A stretch of DNA of 64,000 nucleotides from Pseudoxanthomonas sp. z9 (lineage in GTDB: Bacteria; Pseudomonadota; Gammaproteobacteria; Xanthomonadales; Xanthomonadaceae): positions 310,001-374,000 of the forward strand of contig NZ_VFID01000004.1 of the NCBI RefSeq assembly GCF_006542425.1, given 5' to 3'. This document shows positions 1 through 8,784 of this stretch, piece after piece. The translations under genes and the position numbers were made by a program. A model generated the notes under the pieces. The model saw only the letters and a program-made list of their open reading frames with translations, was not told the DNA's origin and ran no database searches. Numbering within the stretch: the first letter of the stretch is position 1; each line of letters begins with the position of its first letter.

Positions 1-658
1 TGGCCGGACGATCGCGATGGTTGCGATCGCCGTAGGTGGACTCCATCAGCACCAGATCCGCCTCGCGCACTGGCGAAGGGTCGCGCAGGATCGGCGTGCC
101 CTTCTGGCCCAGATCGCCGGAGAACACCAGCTTGCGCCCGTCGGCCCAGACCTCGACGATGCTGGAACCGAGGATATGGCCGGCATCGCGGAAGGCGATG
201 TCCACGCCCGCCAGGATCGGCTGTCGCTGGTCGTAGGCAGATGGTCGTACCTGTGCCATCGCCGCCTGCACGTCCTCGCGTCCGTACAGCGGCTGGATCT
301 CGGGCTCGCCGTCGCGGCGGCGGCGGTTGGCGCGTTCGGCGTCCGCTTCGGCCAGCGAGGCCGAATCCATCAGCATCACCGGCATCAGTTCGGCGGTGGC
401 TGCCTGCGCGTGGATCGGCCCGCGGAATCCCCGCCGCACCAGCAGCGGAATCCGGCCGATGTGATCGATGTGGGCATGGCTCACCACCAGGGCGTCCAGC
501 GACGATGGTTCGAACGGGAACGGATCGGCGTTGCGCGCCTCGGCCTCGCGGCTGCCCTGGAGCATCCCGCAGTCCAGCAGGATCCGCCGGCCGCCCGCGT
601 GCAGCAGGTGCATCGAGCCGGTCACCTCGCCGGCCGCGCCATGGAATTCAATCCGCAT
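1..658 (-). CDS. MBL-fold beta-CASP RNA-processing-type metallo-hydrolase, C-terminus cut off by the window edge
   Basis: Reading leftwards from an ATG at 658, the first 219 residues form an uninterrupted frame running off the window. Residues 61-66 read HAHIDH, the zinc-binding signature of the metallo-beta-lactamase fold. Further on are SGDLG and, close to the edge, ESTYGDRNH, both typical of the beta-CASP branch (RNA-specificity factors and CPSF73-like nucleases). The family hydrolyses phosphodiester bonds in nucleic acids in the cytoplasm. The beta-CASP cap and C-terminal part lie outside the window, so the subgroup cannot be decided. It is divergent from the M13 peptidase gene, with 183 bp between them. 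Confidence 0.88.
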   Translation of the reverse strand, partial: MRIEFHGAAGEVTGSMHLLHAGGRRILLDCGMLQGSREAEARNADPFPFEPSSLDALVVSHAHIDHIGRIPLLVRRGFRGPIHAQAATAELMPVMLMDSASLAEADAERANRRRRDGEPEIQPLYGREDVQAAMAQVRPSAYDQRQPILAGVDIAFRDAGHILGSSIVEVWADGRKLVFSGDLGQKGTPILRDPSPVREADLVLMESTYGDRNHRDRPA

Positions 659-841
659 ATCCGGCCTCCCTCGATGTCCGCCCCACCCTAGCATGGCGCG
701 CCGGCCCGGCCGTGACATGCCGGCGGAAGCTGACGCGTACCATGACCTTCGACACCCCCCGCCTTTCCGGACGGGGAGTAGAGTCCGCGCACGTCCGTCT
801 GGACAGACCTATCCCAACGCCCTCCCGGGCCGGAGTTGAAA

Positions 842-2950
842 GTGACCTTCCGTAAACCGCAGATGCTTCTCTTGTCCCTGGCCGTCACCGCGGCCCTCGC
901 CGGCTGCTCCAAGCCCAACGAAGCCGCTTCCCCCGACGCCGCCGCCAAGGCCAGCGTCGACAGCGGCGAACTGCAGCTGAAGCTGGACGAGAGCAAGCTG
1001 CCACCGGTGAACCGCTTCCAGATCGCCGATCTGGACACCAGCAAGAACGCCTGCGCCGATTTCACCGGCTACGCCAACGGCAAGTGGCTGGCCGCCAACA
1101 CCATCCCGGGTGATCGCACCAGCTGGGGCGCGTTCGAAATGCTGGATGAGCGCTCCACCGCCGTGCAGCGCCAGTTGGCCGAGCAGGCCGCCGCGCACGC
1201 CAGCGCCACCGGTGTCGAGAAGATCGTCGGCGATCTGTGGGCCACCGGCATGGACGAGGCCAAGGTCAACGCCCAGGGCATCGAGCCGATCAAGGCCGAC
1301 CTGAGCGCGATCGACGGGCTGTCCAGCAAGGAAGCCGTCGTCGAGTACCTGAGCGCCAACGCCGCCAAGGGCCGCAACTTCCTGTTCGGCTTCGGCGGCG
1401 AGGCCGATTTCAAGGATTCCTCGATGGTGATGGCCTACGCCTCGCAGGGCGGCCTGGGCCTGCCGGATCCGGAGTACTACACCAAGGCCGAGAACAAGGA
1501 AAAGCTGCAGGCCTACGAGGCCCACATCGCCAAGGTGCTGGAACTGTCGGGCGTGGCCGTCGCTGACGCCGCCAAGCAGGCCAAGGACGTGGTCGCGTTC
1601 GAAACCCGCCTGGCGAAAGCATCCAAGACCAGCGAGGAACTCTCGCGCGACGTCTCGCTGTACTACAACCCGGTCACCCTGGCCGACGCCGACAAGCTGA
1701 CCCCGAACTTCTCCTGGACCCGGTTCTTCGAATCGCAGGGCGTGAAGGCGGACAAGTTCTCGCTGGCGATGCCGGGCTTCCACCAGGAAGTCAGCAAGAT
1801 GCTGGGCGACACCGACCCGGCGATCTGGCGCGCCTACTTGCGCTTCCATACGGTCGACGGCGCCTCGCCGTACCTGAGCGAGGCCTTCGTCAACGAGAAC
1901 TTCAACTTCTACGCCAAGACCCTGCGCGGGCAGAAGGAAATCAAGCCGCGCTGGAAGCGCGTGCTCGACACCGTGGAAGGCGAGGCCGGCGAAGCACTGG
2001 GCCAGATGTACGTGAAGGTCGCCTTCCCGGCCGAGTCCAAGGCCAAGATGGAAACCCTGGTCGGCAACCTCCGCACCGCGCTGAAGACCCGCCTGGAAAA
2101 CCTGCCGTGGATGAGCGCGGAGACCAAGCAGAAGGCCATCGCCAAGTGGGAAACCTTCACCCCGAAGATCGGCTACCCCGACAAGTGGCGCGAGTGGACC
2201 GGCCTGGCCACCAGCCGCGACAGCTACATCGGCAACGTGCTGGCCGCGCAGGAGTTCAACTACAAGTGGAACCTCGGCAAGATCGGCAAGCCCGTGGACA
2301 AGACCGAATGGGGCATGCCGCCGCAGATGGTCAACGCCTACTACAACCCGCTGCAGAACGAGATCGTGTTCCCGGCCGCCATCCTGCAGCCGCCGTTCTT
2401 CGATCCCAACGCCTCGGATGAAATGAACTACGGCGGCATCGGCGCGGTGATTGGCCATGAAATGATCCACGGCTACGACGACCAAGGCTCGCGCTTCGGA
2501 CCGACCGGCAACATGGAAGTGTGGTGGACCGACGGCGACGCCAAGGCGTTCTCCGGCCTCACCGGCAAGCTGGTCAACCAGTTCAACGGCTACACCACCG
2601 AAGGCGGCGGCAAGGTCAACGGCAGCCTGACCCTGGGCGAGAACATCGCCGACCTGGGCGGCCTGGCGACCGCGTACGAGGCGATGAAGAAGGCCACCGA
2701 GGCCACCCCGGATCCGAAGACCGACGGACTGACCCGCGACCAGCGCTTCTTCCTGAACTGGGCCACGGTGTGGCGTCGCAATTTCACCCCGGAAGAGCTG
2801 ACCGTGCGCCTGAAGACCGACCCGCACGCGCCGGCCAACTTCCGCGCCATCGGCGCTCCGTCCAACCTGCCGGCGTTCGCCGCGGCGTTCCAGTGCAAGG
2901 CCGGCGACGCCATGGTCCGCGACGGCGACAAGCAGGTGGTGATCTGGTAA
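842..2950 (+). CDS. M13 family (neprilysin/PepO-like) zinc metallopeptidase, lipoprotein
   Basis: About 702 residues, the usual size for bacterial M13 endopeptidases. I chose GTG at 842 because GGAG lies six bases upstream; an in-frame TTG at 836 abuts that GGAG directly. The N-terminus is a hydrophobic signal ending in a lipobox (LAGC), so the enzyme should be membrane-anchored in the periplasm. The catalytic set is complete: HEMIH at residues 539-543, the glutamate ligand in ENIAD near 600, NAYY for substrate backbone binding, the second histidine (H662) in DPHAPANFR, and a C-terminal VVIW. It probably degrades peptides. A paralogue follows directly downstream after a hairpin terminator. 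Confidence 0.96.
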   Translation: MTFRKPQMLLLSLAVTAALAGCSKPNEAASPDAAAKASVDSGELQLKLDESKLPPVNRFQIADLDTSKNACADFTGYANGKWLAANTIPGDRTSWGAFEMLDERSTAVQRQLAEQAAAHASATGVEKIVGDLWATGMDEAKVNAQGIEPIKADLSAIDGLSSKEAVVEYLSANAAKGRNFLFGFGGEADFKDSSMVMAYASQGGLGLPDPEYYTKAENKEKLQAYEAHIAKVLELSGVAVADAAKQAKDVVAFETRLAKASKTSEELSRDVSLYYNPVTLADADKLTPNFSWTRFFESQGVKADKFSLAMPGFHQEVSKMLGDTDPAIWRAYLRFHTVDGASPYLSEAFVNENFNFYAKTLRGQKEIKPRWKRVLDTVEGEAGEALGQMYVKVAFPAESKAKMETLVGNLRTALKTRLENLPWMSAETKQKAIAKWETFTPKIGYPDKWREWTGLATSRDSYIGNVLAAQEFNYKWNLGKIGKPVDKTEWGMPPQMVNAYYNPLQNEIVFPAAILQPPFFDPNASDEMNYGGIGAVIGHEMIHGYDDQGSRFGPTGNMEVWWTDGDAKAFSGLTGKLVNQFNGYTTEGGGKVNGSLTLGENIADLGGLATAYEAMKKATEATPDPKTDGLTRDQRFFLNWATVWRRNFTPEELTVRLKTDPHAPANFRAIGAPSNLPAFAAAFQCKAGDAMVRDGDKQVVIW

Positions 2951-2976
2951 TCCGGACTACGTTCGGAAACACCCTT

Positions 2977-3003
2977 CGAAGGCCCGGGAATTCCCGGGCC
3001 TTC
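2977..3003 (+). terminator. Hairpin terminator after the first M13 gene
   Basis: A perfect 24-base palindrome (AAGGCCCGGG arms meeting at AATT) lies 28 bases after the stop codon and is followed by a TTCCTCGTTTCC stretch. It is very GC-rich with a weak T tract, so it could act as an intrinsic terminator or only as an mRNA 3' stabiliser. Confidence 0.6.
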
Positions 3004-3099
3004 CTCGTTTCCGGACCAGCCCTGGAAGTGTGCGCCGCGTTCAGGGAGTGCCAGCCCTGCTTGCTAGAATCCGCCAACTCCAACACCCCGGATTCCCTG

Positions 3100-5106
3100 A
3101 TGTCGAAGACCCGCGCCGCCCTTGGCCACCCCTCCCTGCTCGCCTTCGCCCTGGTCGCCGCGCTGGGCATCCCGCAGGCCGAAGCCGCCAAGAAGAAAGC
3201 GCCGCGCGCTCCCGCCGTCAGTCCCGCCTGCAGCGACTTCTATTCGCACGCCAACGCCGACTGGCTGAAGGCCAACACCACGCCGGGCACGAGCGCGCTG
3301 GGCCAGCTGCGCGAGCGCGCCGAACAGCAGCAGCGCGACCTGCTGCAGGCGGCGATGCAGTCGCCGCAGGGCCACGTGCAAAAGCTGCTGGGCGACTTCT
3401 GGGCCAGCGGCCTGGACGAGGCGGCGGTGGAAGCCGACGGCGCCAAACCGATTGCACCGCTGCTGGATCGCATCAACGCCATCAAGAAGGCGAAGGACGT
3501 CGCCCCGGCGATCGCGGCCCTGCACCAGGTCGGCATCCCGGTTGCCTTCAACTTCAGCCCCGACGTCGATCTGCGCGCGCTGGATCGCCATATCGGCTAC
3601 TTCATGCAGGGTGGCCTGGGCTTGCCGGATCCGGCGTACTACACCCGCAATGACGCCGACACCAAGCAGGTGATGGATCGCTATCGCGCCTACGTGAAGC
3701 AGATCCTCGCCCTCACCGGCACCGCGCAGAATCGCCTGGACGCGGACACGCAGGCGGTGCTGGATCTGGAAACCCGCCTGGCCCAGGTTTCCAAACCGCT
3801 GCTGGACCTGCGCAATCCGCTGTCCAACTTCGCTCCGGTCACCACCAAGGAACTGGGCAAGCAATACCGCAACCTGCAGATCGACGCCTTCCTCAAGGCC
3901 CAGGGCGTCAACGACGACACCGTGTCGATCGCCGATCCGGCGCTGTTCAAGCAGATCGACGCATTGGTCGCCAGCCTCAAGCCCGACCAGTGGAAGGCCT
4001 ACCTGCGCTGGCGCGTGGGCGATGCGATGGCCCCGTACCTGGCCAAGTCGTTCCGCGACGCCGATTTCGAGTTCCGCGGCAAGGTCCTGCGCGGCGAAAC
4101 CACCCCGCCGGCCCGCTGGCAACAGGTGCTGGACGCCATCAACCTCGCCGCGGGCCCGATGCTGGGCAAGGAATACGCCGAACGCTACCTGCCCAAGGCC
4201 AGCGACCAGCAGGCCGAGGCGATCGCCGCCCAGGTGCGTGACGCGCTGGGCCGCGCCATCGAACGGGCGGCCTGGCTGAACGATGGCGCCAAGAGCGAGG
4301 CCAAGGCCAAGCTGGGCAAGCTCAAGATCGAGGTCGGCACGCCGCACCGCGACGTCGACTACAGCGTGCAGCCGATGGGTCGCGGCAGCTTCGGCGGCAA
4401 CATGCTGATCGCCTCTACCTGGCGCCACCGCGAGGAAATGAAGCGGATCGGCAAGGGCAACGCGGATCGCCGTTGGGATGTATTGCCGCAGCAACCGGCG
4501 CTGGCCTACGACCTGGCCCAGAACCGCCTGATCGTCACCGCCGCGGTGCTGCAGCCGCCGGTGTTCGATCCGCAGCGCGATGCCGCCGGCCAGTACGGCG
4601 CCTACGGCGCGCTGGTGGGACACGAGCTCAGCCGCGGCTTCGACAACAAGGGCCGCATGGTCGACGCCAAGGGCGAACTGCGCGACTGGTGGACCGCCCC
4701 TGATCTGACCGCCTGGAACGCCATCGGCGCGAAGATCGCGGCGCAGTACGACGCCTTCGCCTACCCCGAACTGAAGAACGTCAAGGTCAATGGCAAGCTG
4801 GTCCAGGACGAGGCATTGGCCGACCTGGCCGGTGTCGAACTGGCATGGGATGCCTTCATCACCGCCGAGCCGCAGGCCGCCGTCCCCGCCAAGCAGTCGT
4901 TCTACACCGCCTGGGCGCAGTTGTGGGCGCAGCGCATGGATGCCGTCGAGGCCGCCCAGCGCGCCGCCACCGACGTGCGCGCGCCAGGCCTGTGGCGCAC
5001 CAACGCGCCGCTGTCTAACCAGGCAACCTTCGGCCAGGCCTTCAGCTGCAAGCCGGGCCAGCCGATGCAGCGCAAGGACGTGGATCTGATCGGCGAATGG
5101 CGCTGA
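3100..5106 (+). CDS. M13-family peptidase paralogue with degenerate catalytic site (probable pseudo-peptidase)
   Basis: 668 residues from ATG 3100, with an N-terminal signal ending near AEA and no lipobox, so probably a soluble periplasmic protein. It aligns along its whole length with the preceding M13 enzyme (GGLGLPDPAYYT, AAVLQPPVFDP, a CKPGQ near the end). Key residues differ: the zinc motif is HELSR (508-512), so the second histidine ligand is arginine. NAYY has become LAYD, and the second catalytic histidine is R627 in DVRAPG. The glutamate ligand (E571 in DEALAD) remains. In known M13 enzymes these histidines are essential, so I infer loss of peptidase activity with the fold retained. 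The frame is intact and composition is like its neighbour, which argues for a selected role rather than decay. Confidence 0.92.
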   Translation: MSKTRAALGHPSLLAFALVAALGIPQAEAAKKKAPRAPAVSPACSDFYSHANADWLKANTTPGTSALGQLRERAEQQQRDLLQAAMQSPQGHVQKLLGDFWASGLDEAAVEADGAKPIAPLLDRINAIKKAKDVAPAIAALHQVGIPVAFNFSPDVDLRALDRHIGYFMQGGLGLPDPAYYTRNDADTKQVMDRYRAYVKQILALTGTAQNRLDADTQAVLDLETRLAQVSKPLLDLRNPLSNFAPVTTKELGKQYRNLQIDAFLKAQGVNDDTVSIADPALFKQIDALVASLKPDQWKAYLRWRVGDAMAPYLAKSFRDADFEFRGKVLRGETTPPARWQQVLDAINLAAGPMLGKEYAERYLPKASDQQAEAIAAQVRDALGRAIERAAWLNDGAKSEAKAKLGKLKIEVGTPHRDVDYSVQPMGRGSFGGNMLIASTWRHREEMKRIGKGNADRRWDVLPQQPALAYDLAQNRLIVTAAVLQPPVFDPQRDAAGQYGAYGALVGHELSRGFDNKGRMVDAKGELRDWWTAPDLTAWNAIGAKIAAQYDAFAYPELKNVKVNGKLVQDEALADLAGVELAWDAFITAEPQAAVPAKQSFYTAWAQLWAQRMDAVEAAQRAATDVRAPGLWRTNAPLSNQATFGQAFSCKPGQPMQRKDVDLIGEWR

Positions 5107-5130
5107 AACGGCAGGCCGGAAAAGCAAACA

Positions 5131-5158
5131 AAAAACGGCGCGGAAACGCGCCGTTTTT
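5131..5158. terminator. Bidirectional intrinsic terminator between convergent genes
   Basis: CGGCGCG and CGCGCCG arms enclose a GAAA loop, flanked by five A on the left and five T on the right. It therefore works for the M13 gene on the plus strand and the rhomboid gene on the minus strand. Confidence 0.9.
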
Positions 5159-5205
5159 CTTTGTGCGGCTTCCTCCCCGGGAGGAGTGCCGTCCGTTCGG
5201 ATCGA

Positions 5206-5868
5206 TTACTTGACGATCCGCATCCTCGGCCCCGGCGGCCGGCGCTTGCCGAACGGCGGCTGCCCACGCCAGTAGCGGATCATCAGCCAGCCAAAAATCA
5301 TGCCGCCGAGGTGGGCGAAATGACCTATACCGGCTTTCGTTCCGGTGATTCCAAAGAACAGTGCCAAAGCACCATAGATGATCACCAGCGTGCGGGCGCG
5401 AATCTCCATCGGAATCGGAAACACGATCATGCGCTGGTTCGGGAACAGCATGCCGTAACCCAGCAACACCCCGAACACGGCGCCGGAAGCGCCCATTGAA
5501 TAGATGTTGGGACCACCGCTGGCCAGCACCCACGAACTCACCAGCAACTGGCACAGGTTGGCGCCGATCAGGCAGACGAAGTAATAGGTGGTGAAGCGTT
5601 TCTCGCCCCAGGTGGCTTCCAGCGGCGAGCCGAACATCCACAGCGCCAGCATGTTGAAGAACAGATGGCCGGGGCTGCCATGCATGAAGCCGCTGGTGAG
5701 CAGTTGCCACAGCATGAAACCACCGTCACGGGGGCCCACACCCGTGAAATCGATGGGCCACTGGACAAACAAATCGGTGACCGCCGCCCCCAGAACCTGT
5801 TGGAACAGAAACACCACCACATTGGCGATCAGCAGCGCGCGGGTAACCGGCAGCACGGGAGGGAACAT
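5206..5868 (-). CDS. Rhomboid family intramembrane serine protease
   Basis: 220 residues starting MFPPVLPVTR. An ATG nine bases further upstream is also in frame, but AAGGA sits eight bases before ATG 5868, which favours the shorter form. Six hydrophobic segments are visible. The catalytic dyad is present: serine in GASGAVFG (about residue 128) and histidine in GHFAHLGG (about 186). The HxxxN element that lines the oxyanion site is HLFFN near residue 70. The C-terminus is short and basic (KRRPPGPRMR). It cleaves transmembrane segments within the inner membrane; the substrate is unknown. It converges on the M13 pair and is divergent from nothing obvious. Confidence 0.94.
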   Translation of the reverse strand: MFPPVLPVTRALLIANVVVFLFQQVLGAAVTDLFVQWPIDFTGVGPRDGGFMLWQLLTSGFMHGSPGHLFFNMLALWMFGSPLEATWGEKRFTTYYFVCLIGANLCQLLVSSWVLASGGPNIYSMGASGAVFGVLLGYGMLFPNQRMIVFPIPMEIRARTLVIIYGALALFFGITGTKAGIGHFAHLGGMIFGWLMIRYWRGQPPFGKRRPPGPRMRIVK

Positions 5869-5911
5869 GGCTCGCATCCTTCGGGAACGGCCCCATGATA
5901 ACCGCTGGGTT

Positions 5912-6250
5912 TCAGCCGCCCGGCGGCCCCCACAGCGCCTCGTCCAGCGTGCGTGCAGCTTTCACCCCGCGTACCCGTCCCTGCTCCACCCGCACGCCTT
6001 CGGCGCGCAACCGCTGGCTCTGTTCGCGGTAGCCCTTCGAGCCTTCTGGAAAAGCGATACGCCCATCCGATCGCAGGACCCGGTGCCAGGGCAGCCGCAC
6101 GTCGTCGTTGTTGCTGAGGATGCGCGCCACCAGCCGCGCCCGGCCCGGCAACCCCGCACGACGCGCGACCTCGCCATATCCGGCCACCTGGCCGCGCGGA
6201 ATCGCGCGGATGGCCGCGAGGATCTTCGCTTCCGGCGTGGCTTCCGCCAT
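5912..6250 (-). CDS. MGMT-family alkyltransferase-like protein (ATL) lacking the active-site cysteine
   Basis: 112 residues from ATG 6250 (MAEATPEAK). The family fold is clear: PRGQVAGYGEVARRAG, an arginine-finger helix (GRARLVARIL) and the active-site loop. In that loop the usual PCHR is PWHR (tryptophan 55 replaces the methyl-accepting cysteine). This is the hallmark of ATL proteins such as E. coli Atl (YbaZ), which bind O6-alkylguanine, flip it out and hand the lesion to nucleotide excision repair rather than repairing it themselves. uvrB lies elsewhere in this window. A longer in-frame extension to 6337 has no homology-like sequence and was rejected. Confidence 0.93.
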   Translation of the reverse strand: MAEATPEAKILAAIRAIPRGQVAGYGEVARRAGLPGRARLVARILSNNDDVRLPWHRVLRSDGRIAFPEGSKGYREQSQRLRAEGVRVEQGRVRGVKAARTLDEALWGPPGG

Positions 6251-6369
6251 GGAGGGTCGTTCCGTTCGATGGATGCCGGAAGTGTGGCGCCTGCCCCGCC
6301 CGCTGGCTACCCCGGCCACCGCAAACCGGCCTACCATACGGTTCTGGAATTTCCCGAGTCCGCCACGCC

Positions 6370-6780
6370 ATGAAGAATTTCGAACAGATCCGCAGCCACC
6401 TGACCACTTCCGGCTACCGGGTGTCGGTCCAGGAGCCCTATGTGGCCTGCGTGGAGCTCTCGCTGGACAGCGGCAGCCGGCACCAGGCCATCTTCCTGTC
6501 CGAACTCAGCAACGACGACGAGCGCAGCTACCTGCGGGTCAGCACGGTCATCGCGCCGATCACCGGCGTCGACGCCCGCCGCGCGCTCGGCTTCAACTGG
6601 CACAGCAGCGTCGGCTACCTGGCCATCGGCGAACTCGACGGCGTGCCCTACCTGCAACTGTGCGAAAACCGCCCCTACGACGGCCTCACCCCGGCCGAAG
6701 TCGATCGCCTGGTACTGGAAATCGGCGGCCTGGGCGATCGCATGGAACGCGCGCTTTCCGCCGAAGGGGACTTGCTCTGA
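6370..6780 (+). CDS. Small conserved protein of YbjN / type III chaperone-like type
   Basis: 136 residues starting MKNFEQIRSHLTTSGY. No signal peptide or membrane segment. The alternation of a short helix, five beta strands (YLRVSTVIAPITGV, GYLAIGELDGVPYLQL) and a C-terminal helix resembles the YbjN/CesT fold. I recognise it as a small cytoplasmic protein seen in this bacterial family, with no assigned function. Divergent from the ATL gene by 119 bp; convergent with the phosphate transporter gene across an inverted repeat. Confidence 0.8.
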   Translation: MKNFEQIRSHLTTSGYRVSVQEPYVACVELSLDSGSRHQAIFLSELSNDDERSYLRVSTVIAPITGVDARRALGFNWHSSVGYLAIGELDGVPYLQLCENRPYDGLTPAEVDRLVLEIGGLGDRMERALSAEGDLL

Positions 6781-6782
6781 GG

Positions 6783-6876
6783 GCGGGAATCGAGAATTGG
6801 GAGTAGGGAATCGTCAAAGCAAAAGCTGTGTCAGCCGCGCCTTTACGATTCCCGATTCTCCATTCCCTATTCCCGT
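6783..6876. repeat. Imperfect inverted repeat of the GGGAATCG...CGATTCCC type between convergent genes
   Basis: About 30 bases at 6783-6812 (GGGAATCGAGAATTGGGAGT and on) are the imperfect reverse complement of 6846-6876 (ending CCATTCCCTATTCCCG), around a 33-base centre. Related motifs recur near 15,910, 16,040 and 61,405-61,500. This is an interspersed family typical of Xanthomonadaceae intergenic regions; here it may also terminate transcription of both genes. Confidence 0.7.
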
Positions 6877-6877
6877 A

Positions 6878-7999
6878 TCAAGCCCAGCCCAGCGCCTGCA
6901 ACAACTTCAGCAGGCCATAAGCGATACCGCCGGCAGCGGGGATGGTCAGGATCCAGGCCCAGATGATCCGCTCGACCACGCTGAATTTCAGCGCGCGCGG
7001 GTTCTTGGCGAAGCCCACGCCCATGATCGCCGTGGAGATGCTGTGGGTGGTGGAGACCGGCATGCCGAAATGCGCGGCCACGGTCAGGATGGTGGCCGAG
7101 CTGGTTTCCGCGGCGAAGCCGTTGATCGGATGCAGCTTGACCATCTTGTGGCCGAGCGTCTTGATGATCTTCCAGCCACCCGAGGCGGTGCCCAGCGCCA
7201 TCACCACGGCGCAGGTCAACACGATCCAGGTCGCGATGTCCTGCTCGCCGGCGCTGCCCGGGTGCAGGAACGCCAGCCAGGCCGGCAGGTCGTTCAGCGC
7301 ACCCGTGGCCTCGGCACCGAACAGGGTCAGCGCGATGATGCCCATGGTCTTCTGCGCGTCGTTGTGGCCGTGCGCGTAGCCCATGTAGGCGGCCGACAGG
7401 ATCTGCGCCTTGCCGAAGAACTTGTTGACGAAGTTCGGACGCGCCAGCCGGCGCAGCCAGCCCGTCGCCCGCGAGAGCAGCGCGATCAGGCCCCACAGCA
7501 GCAGCATCACGCCGATGCCCAGCAGGAAGCCGGCGATCGGCGAGCTGATCATCGGCACCACCACCTTCCACAGGATGCCCTTGTTCTTGGTCCAGTCGCC
7601 GACCGCTTCGGACCAGATCAGCGCGCCCCAGTCGTTGTGGGCCGCGGCCAGCGCGGCGCCGCACAGGCCGCCGATCAGCGCATGCGAGGAGGAGGACGGC
7701 AGGCCCTTCCACCAGGTGATGAGGTTCCAGACGATGCCGCCCAGCAGCGCGCACAGGATTACCTGCGAGGTGACCTCGACCACGCCGGTGTCGATCAGGC
7801 CGGAGGCAATCGTCTTGGCGACCGCGGTGCCGGTCAACGCGCCCACCAGGTTCATGATTGCCGCCAGCATCACCGCCTGTCCGGGCGAGAGCACCTTGGT
7901 GGCGACCACGGTGGCGATGGAATTGGCGGTGTCGTGGAAGCCATTGATGAACTCGAACACGAGCGCGGCCAGGATCACCACCAGGACCAGGGTCAGCAT
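6878..7999 (-). CDS. pit: Low-affinity inorganic phosphate transporter, PiT family
   Basis: 373 residues with about ten hydrophobic helices. The two inverted PiT signatures are clear: EFINGFHDTANSIATVVATK near residue 15 and YAHGHNDAQKTMGI in the second half. It imports metal-phosphate in symport with cations through the inner membrane. The upstream DUF47 gene ends ten bases before it; the DUF47-PiT pair is a standard operon in which the PhoU-like protein is thought to modulate the transporter. Confidence 0.95.
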   Translation of the reverse strand: MLTLVLVVILAALVFEFINGFHDTANSIATVVATKVLSPGQAVMLAAIMNLVGALTGTAVAKTIASGLIDTGVVEVTSQVILCALLGGIVWNLITWWKGLPSSSSHALIGGLCGAALAAAHNDWGALIWSEAVGDWTKNKGILWKVVVPMISSPIAGFLLGIGVMLLLWGLIALLSRATGWLRRLARPNFVNKFFGKAQILSAAYMGYAHGHNDAQKTMGIIALTLFGAEATGALNDLPAWLAFLHPGSAGEQDIATWIVLTCAVVMALGTASGGWKIIKTLGHKMVKLHPINGFAAETSSATILTVAAHFGMPVSTTHSISTAIMGVGFAKNPRALKFSVVERIIWAWILTIPAAGGIAYGLLKLLQALGWA

Positions 8000-8009
8000 G
8001 GGGCGGTCC

Positions 8010-8636
8010 TCAGCTGTTCTTCAGCACGATCTGGTAGGCGACCACGCCGGCCTCGCGGCAGCGGTCGATGGCCTTTTCCAGGATCTCGAAGAACTCCTTG
8101 AGCAGGAACATCTGCAGGTGGTCCAGGCGGCCGGAATAGATGTCGCGGTAAAGCTCCAGCATCAGCCGGTCGGCCTCGTTCTCGATCGCGCGCAGCTTCT
8201 CGTTGAGCGCGGTCATGCGATCGATGTTCATCTTCTTCAATTCGTGGACCATCTCCAACACCACCGCGGCGGCCTGTTCCAGCATCGCCGCGCGCGGCGC
8301 GAAGTCGATGCCTTCCAGGTGCTGCAGGGCCAGCGAATAGCGATCGGCGAACTTCTCGATCTGCTTGGGAATCTTGTACAGGGCCGAGCCCAGCGCCTCG
8401 ATGTCCTCGCGCTCGATCGGGGTGATGAAGCTGTCCACCAGGGCCTGGCTGATCTTGTCCGAGGTCGCGCGCTCACGCAGGCGGGCCAGCTTGAAGGCGT
8501 CCAGCGCCGGCTGGCGGTCGCTTTCCTTCATCATGGCGTGAAGGGCCTTGGCGCTGTCCAGGGCGGCCTCGGCGGCCTCCTCGAGCAGGGTGTAGAACTG
8601 CTGGCCGGAGCCGAAAATGGTCTGCAGCGAGAACAT
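8010..8636 (-). CDS. DUF47 (PhoU-like) protein, partner of the PiT transporter
   Basis: 208 residues, all helical, beginning MFSLQTIFGSGQQFYTLLEE. It contains acidic stretches typical of metal-binding PhoU-like bundles (TPIEREDIEALGSALYKIP, AIENEADRLM). Family members (E. coli YkaA) sit beside pit genes and are taken to regulate phosphate uptake. The ten-base spacing to pit implies one transcript. It is divergent from the CNNM/CBS gene across 256 bp. Confidence 0.93.
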   Translation of the reverse strand: MFSLQTIFGSGQQFYTLLEEAAEAALDSAKALHAMMKESDRQPALDAFKLARLRERATSDKISQALVDSFITPIEREDIEALGSALYKIPKQIEKFADRYSLALQHLEGIDFAPRAAMLEQAAAVVLEMVHELKKMNIDRMTALNEKLRAIENEADRLMLELYRDIYSGRLDHLQMFLLKEFFEILEKAIDRCREAGVVAYQIVLKNS

Positions 8637-8784
8637 CGGGGGAATCCCGCCGTCACGGGGCGGACGGCTTTAGGGGCGGAATTATGACTGTTTAGTGACC
8701 ATCCTGGCGACGCCCCCCGGCATCCGGACGCCCCTTCCGGTCCCCGCCACGAGCCCGCCGGCCCAGGTTTGGTACACTCCGCCG

